From NCBI GenBank assembly GCA_902363045.1, contig CABIYX010000011.1:1-64000 (forward strand): DNA of 64,000 bases. Reading direction: 5' to 3'. Positions within the stretch are counted from its first letter, which is position 1. Every line of letters begins with the position of its first letter. A model generated the notes under the pieces. That model did not search any database and was not told the origin of the DNA. It was given only the letters and a program-made list of their open reading frames with translations. This document shows, in pieces, positions 62,673 to 64,000 of this stretch. The position numbers and the translations under genes are program-made. Source of the stretch: Clostridiales bacterium. GTDB lineage: Bacteria; Bacillota; Clostridia; Oscillospirales; Oscillospiraceae.

Positions 62673-63143
62673 TTAAAGCGGTTTCGCTCCCGGCTCCTTC
62701 CGGCTGCAGCAGTTTCGAAAATTGGAGAGGGCGCAGATAAGTGCAAGGATCAAAAGGGAGAGCCACAGGCCCTCCCTCCAGCCGGGGACGGCCAGGTGCA
62801 TCCCAAAGCCTGCCGCCCCCCACAGGGAGGCCAAAAGCAAAAGCAGGACGCCGTTGGCCAACTGGGCGGAGCGCTGACATCGGACGAAATATCCCAGAAG
62901 AAATTCCCCGAAAAAGTAGAGGACCAACATTCCGGAGAGGGCGAATTGCCAATGCTTCTGGGCGGTATATTCTGACCACTGGGACGGGCTGAGGATCCCG
63001 GCCGCGGCGATCCGCCGGTATTCCCGGATGCTGAGCCACAGACTGAGCAGATTCAAAAGTCCCGCGAGCAAGACGAACCATTTGTGTACAGGGCGCTTCC
63101 AAAAGGAAAAACCATTTGTCTGACTGCTTTGCTTATGGCGCAT
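62673..63143 (-). CDS. four-helix membrane protein, hypothetical
   Basis: A 156-residue protein with hydrophobic helices at about residues 22-40, 66-86, 94-113 and 121-141, and a C-terminal Cys-Cys pair with a basic end. No family is recognised. AAAGGAGG lies 8 bases before the ATG. It converges with clpB and lacks a visible promoter match. Topology: N-terminus likely inside. Confidence 0.7.
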   Translation of the reverse strand: MRHKQSSQTNGFSFWKRPVHKWFVLLAGLLNLLSLWLSIREYRRIAAAGILSPSQWSEYTAQKHWQFALSGMLVLYFFGEFLLGYFVRCQRSAQLANGVLLLLLASLWGAAGFGMHLAVPGWREGLWLSLLILALICALSNFRNCCSRKEPGAKPL

Positions 63144-63286
63144 GGCAGTGTACCTCCTTTAATGTGGAAGTAAAAGGGACTTTTTCAAAACAATGATACC
63201 ATTTGAGGTGGTGAGAGTGCAAGTATAAAAATATAAGCTGCAGAAATGTGTCCCGGCCTTTCTGCGGCAAAAGGTGAGGCGCACTC

Positions 63287-63315
63287 TTGCCCGACAGCCC
63301 GGTTTGTGCTATGAT
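63287..63315 (+). promoter_or_regulatory. promoter of the lipoprotein gene
   Basis: TTGCCC (63287-63292), 17 bases, TGC-TATGAT with -10 at 63310-63315. Confidence 0.72.
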
Positions 63316-63373
63316 ACGAAAGAACCGGGCCGGCAGGCCCGTGACCTGCTATTGGAAAGGAACTCGAAGCTTT

Positions 63374-64000
63374 ATGATGAATTTGAAACGATTGGGCGCC
63401 CTCTCCCTGTCCGTGGTGCTGGCACTGTCCGCCCTGAGCGGCTGCAAGAGCGGGAATGATGGGGGAGAGTCCTCCAGCTCCAGCCAGACAGACGCCTCCT
63501 CCAGCGCTGCCGTCCAGGTGGAGCCGATGGATCTCACCGGGGTCACAGACCCCTATCTGGCGGCCGCCGGCCTGGCCGGGAACACGGTGGTGGCCACGGC
63601 GGGAGGGGCGGAGATCACCGCGGACAGCCTGCTGTACTGGCTGACCTATGGCATCGACGGCTCCGCGCAGTATTACAGTATGCTCGGCATGGGCGAGATG
63701 CCTTGGGATACCGAGGTGGACGGCAAGACCCTGGAGGAAGCCCTGATGGACTCCGCACTCCAGACAGCAGCCCTGTACGCCCTGCTGCCCGGCCTGGCGG
63801 AGCAGGAGGGGGCGGCGGCCTCCCCCGATGTGGACCAGCGGGCGGAGGAGGCTCTGGCCTCCATGGCGAAGGACAGCGGCGGCGATCAGATGCTGGATCA
63901 TGCCCTTTGGGCCAGCGCGCTGACCCGGGATCTGTTCAAGCAGATGATGCGGGTGAACGATATGAACGGCCAGCTTCAGGACAAGCTGTACGGCGAGGGG
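63374..64000 (+). CDS. lipoprotein, SurA/PrsA foldase-like N-terminus (partial, runs off the window)
   Basis: The frame is open from ATG 63374 (a second ATG follows at 63377) to the end of the window, 209 codons. It starts with a lipoprotein signal (LKRLGALSLSVVLALSALSGC, lipobox Cys near residue 24), then a Ser/Asp-rich spacer. The segment TVVATAGGAEITADSLLYWLTYG is like the start of SurA/PrsA-type foldases, and helices with LFKQMMRVNDMNGQLQDKL follow. A peptidyl-prolyl isomerase domain, if present, lies beyond the window. AAAGGA lies 15 bases upstream. Confidence 0.8.
   Translation, partial: MMNLKRLGALSLSVVLALSALSGCKSGNDGGESSSSSQTDASSSAAVQVEPMDLTGVTDPYLAAAGLAGNTVVATAGGAEITADSLLYWLTYGIDGSAQYYSMLGMGEMPWDTEVDGKTLEEALMDSALQTAALYALLPGLAEQEGAAASPDVDQRAEEALASMAKDSGGDQMLDHALWASALTRDLFKQMMRVNDMNGQLQDKLYGEG

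Overview
The window is a GC-rich chromosomal segment of a low-GC-phylum (Firmicutes) anaerobe. The gene set points to the Oscillospiraceae, in the Flavonifractor / Pseudoflavonifractor / Lawsonibacter neighbourhood. Supporting traits are a pyruvate:ferredoxin oxidoreductase with very strong codon bias, a TPP riboswitch and a T-box, HrcA-type CIRCE operators, the PyrK/PyrD type dihydroorotate dehydrogenase, long type 2 PyrF, and the order nadD-yqeK, LCP protein, rsfS, valS. The genus call is inference; no 16S gene is present. Almost everything is core metabolism or information processing. I saw no prophage, CRISPR array, rRNA operon or biosynthetic cluster.

Layout. 1-4290: hinT, a branched-chain amino acid carrier (brnQ), a TPP-riboswitch-controlled thiE with a HAD phosphatase, and tRNA-Gly. 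4291-10132 (mostly minus strand): a penicillin-binding protein translationally coupled to an FHA-RodA fusion, a small membrane protein, and a DUF1576 transporter-like protein. 10132-19378 (minus): the nusA/infB operon (rimP, nusA, ylxR, ylxQ, infB), then a second unit with its own promoter (hypothetical, rbfA, nrnA, truB, ribF, DUF1576). 19597-24425 (minus, except a plus-strand XRE regulator at 22617-22862): cinA, thiI, a small gene facing that regulator across a perfect operator-like palindrome, and comM. 24867-28412: nifJ. 28670-34151: smc, a damaged REP-associated transposase, a zinc-ribbon membrane protein, ftsY. 34392-44597: rph, rdgB, yhbY, a nadD-yqeK fusion, an LCP protein, rsfS, a T-box leader, a YcxB-like gene and valS. 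44764-47963: two tRNA-Ser, rpmE, a flavin reductase-like protein, hflX, a GNAT. 48015-49883: three minus-strand accessory genes. 50118-55254: pyrC, pyrF, two related zinc-ribbon genes, pyrK, pyrD. 55274 to the end: a phosphatase-acetyltransferase fusion, a structured leader or small RNA, murC, a 2-hydroxyacid dehydrogenase, CIRCE-controlled hsp20 and clpB, a membrane protein, and the start of a lipoprotein foldase-like gene that leaves the window.

The most unusual signal is non-coding. A roughly 70-bp repeat with two hairpins occurs three times (478-550, 3931-4000, 4161-4233). Its linkers are invariant while its stems differ by paired, compensatory changes. One copy lies inside an insert flanked by a perfect 81-bp duplication of the hinT 3' end. 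Two other loci also duplicate a gene end around an intergenic insert (truB 5' end, yhbY 5' end). The transposase near 32.3 kb carries a 157-bp tandem duplication bounded by GC-rich REP palindromes, and most differences between its two copies are synonymous. Together these suggest that small repeats are remodelling gene ends in this genome.
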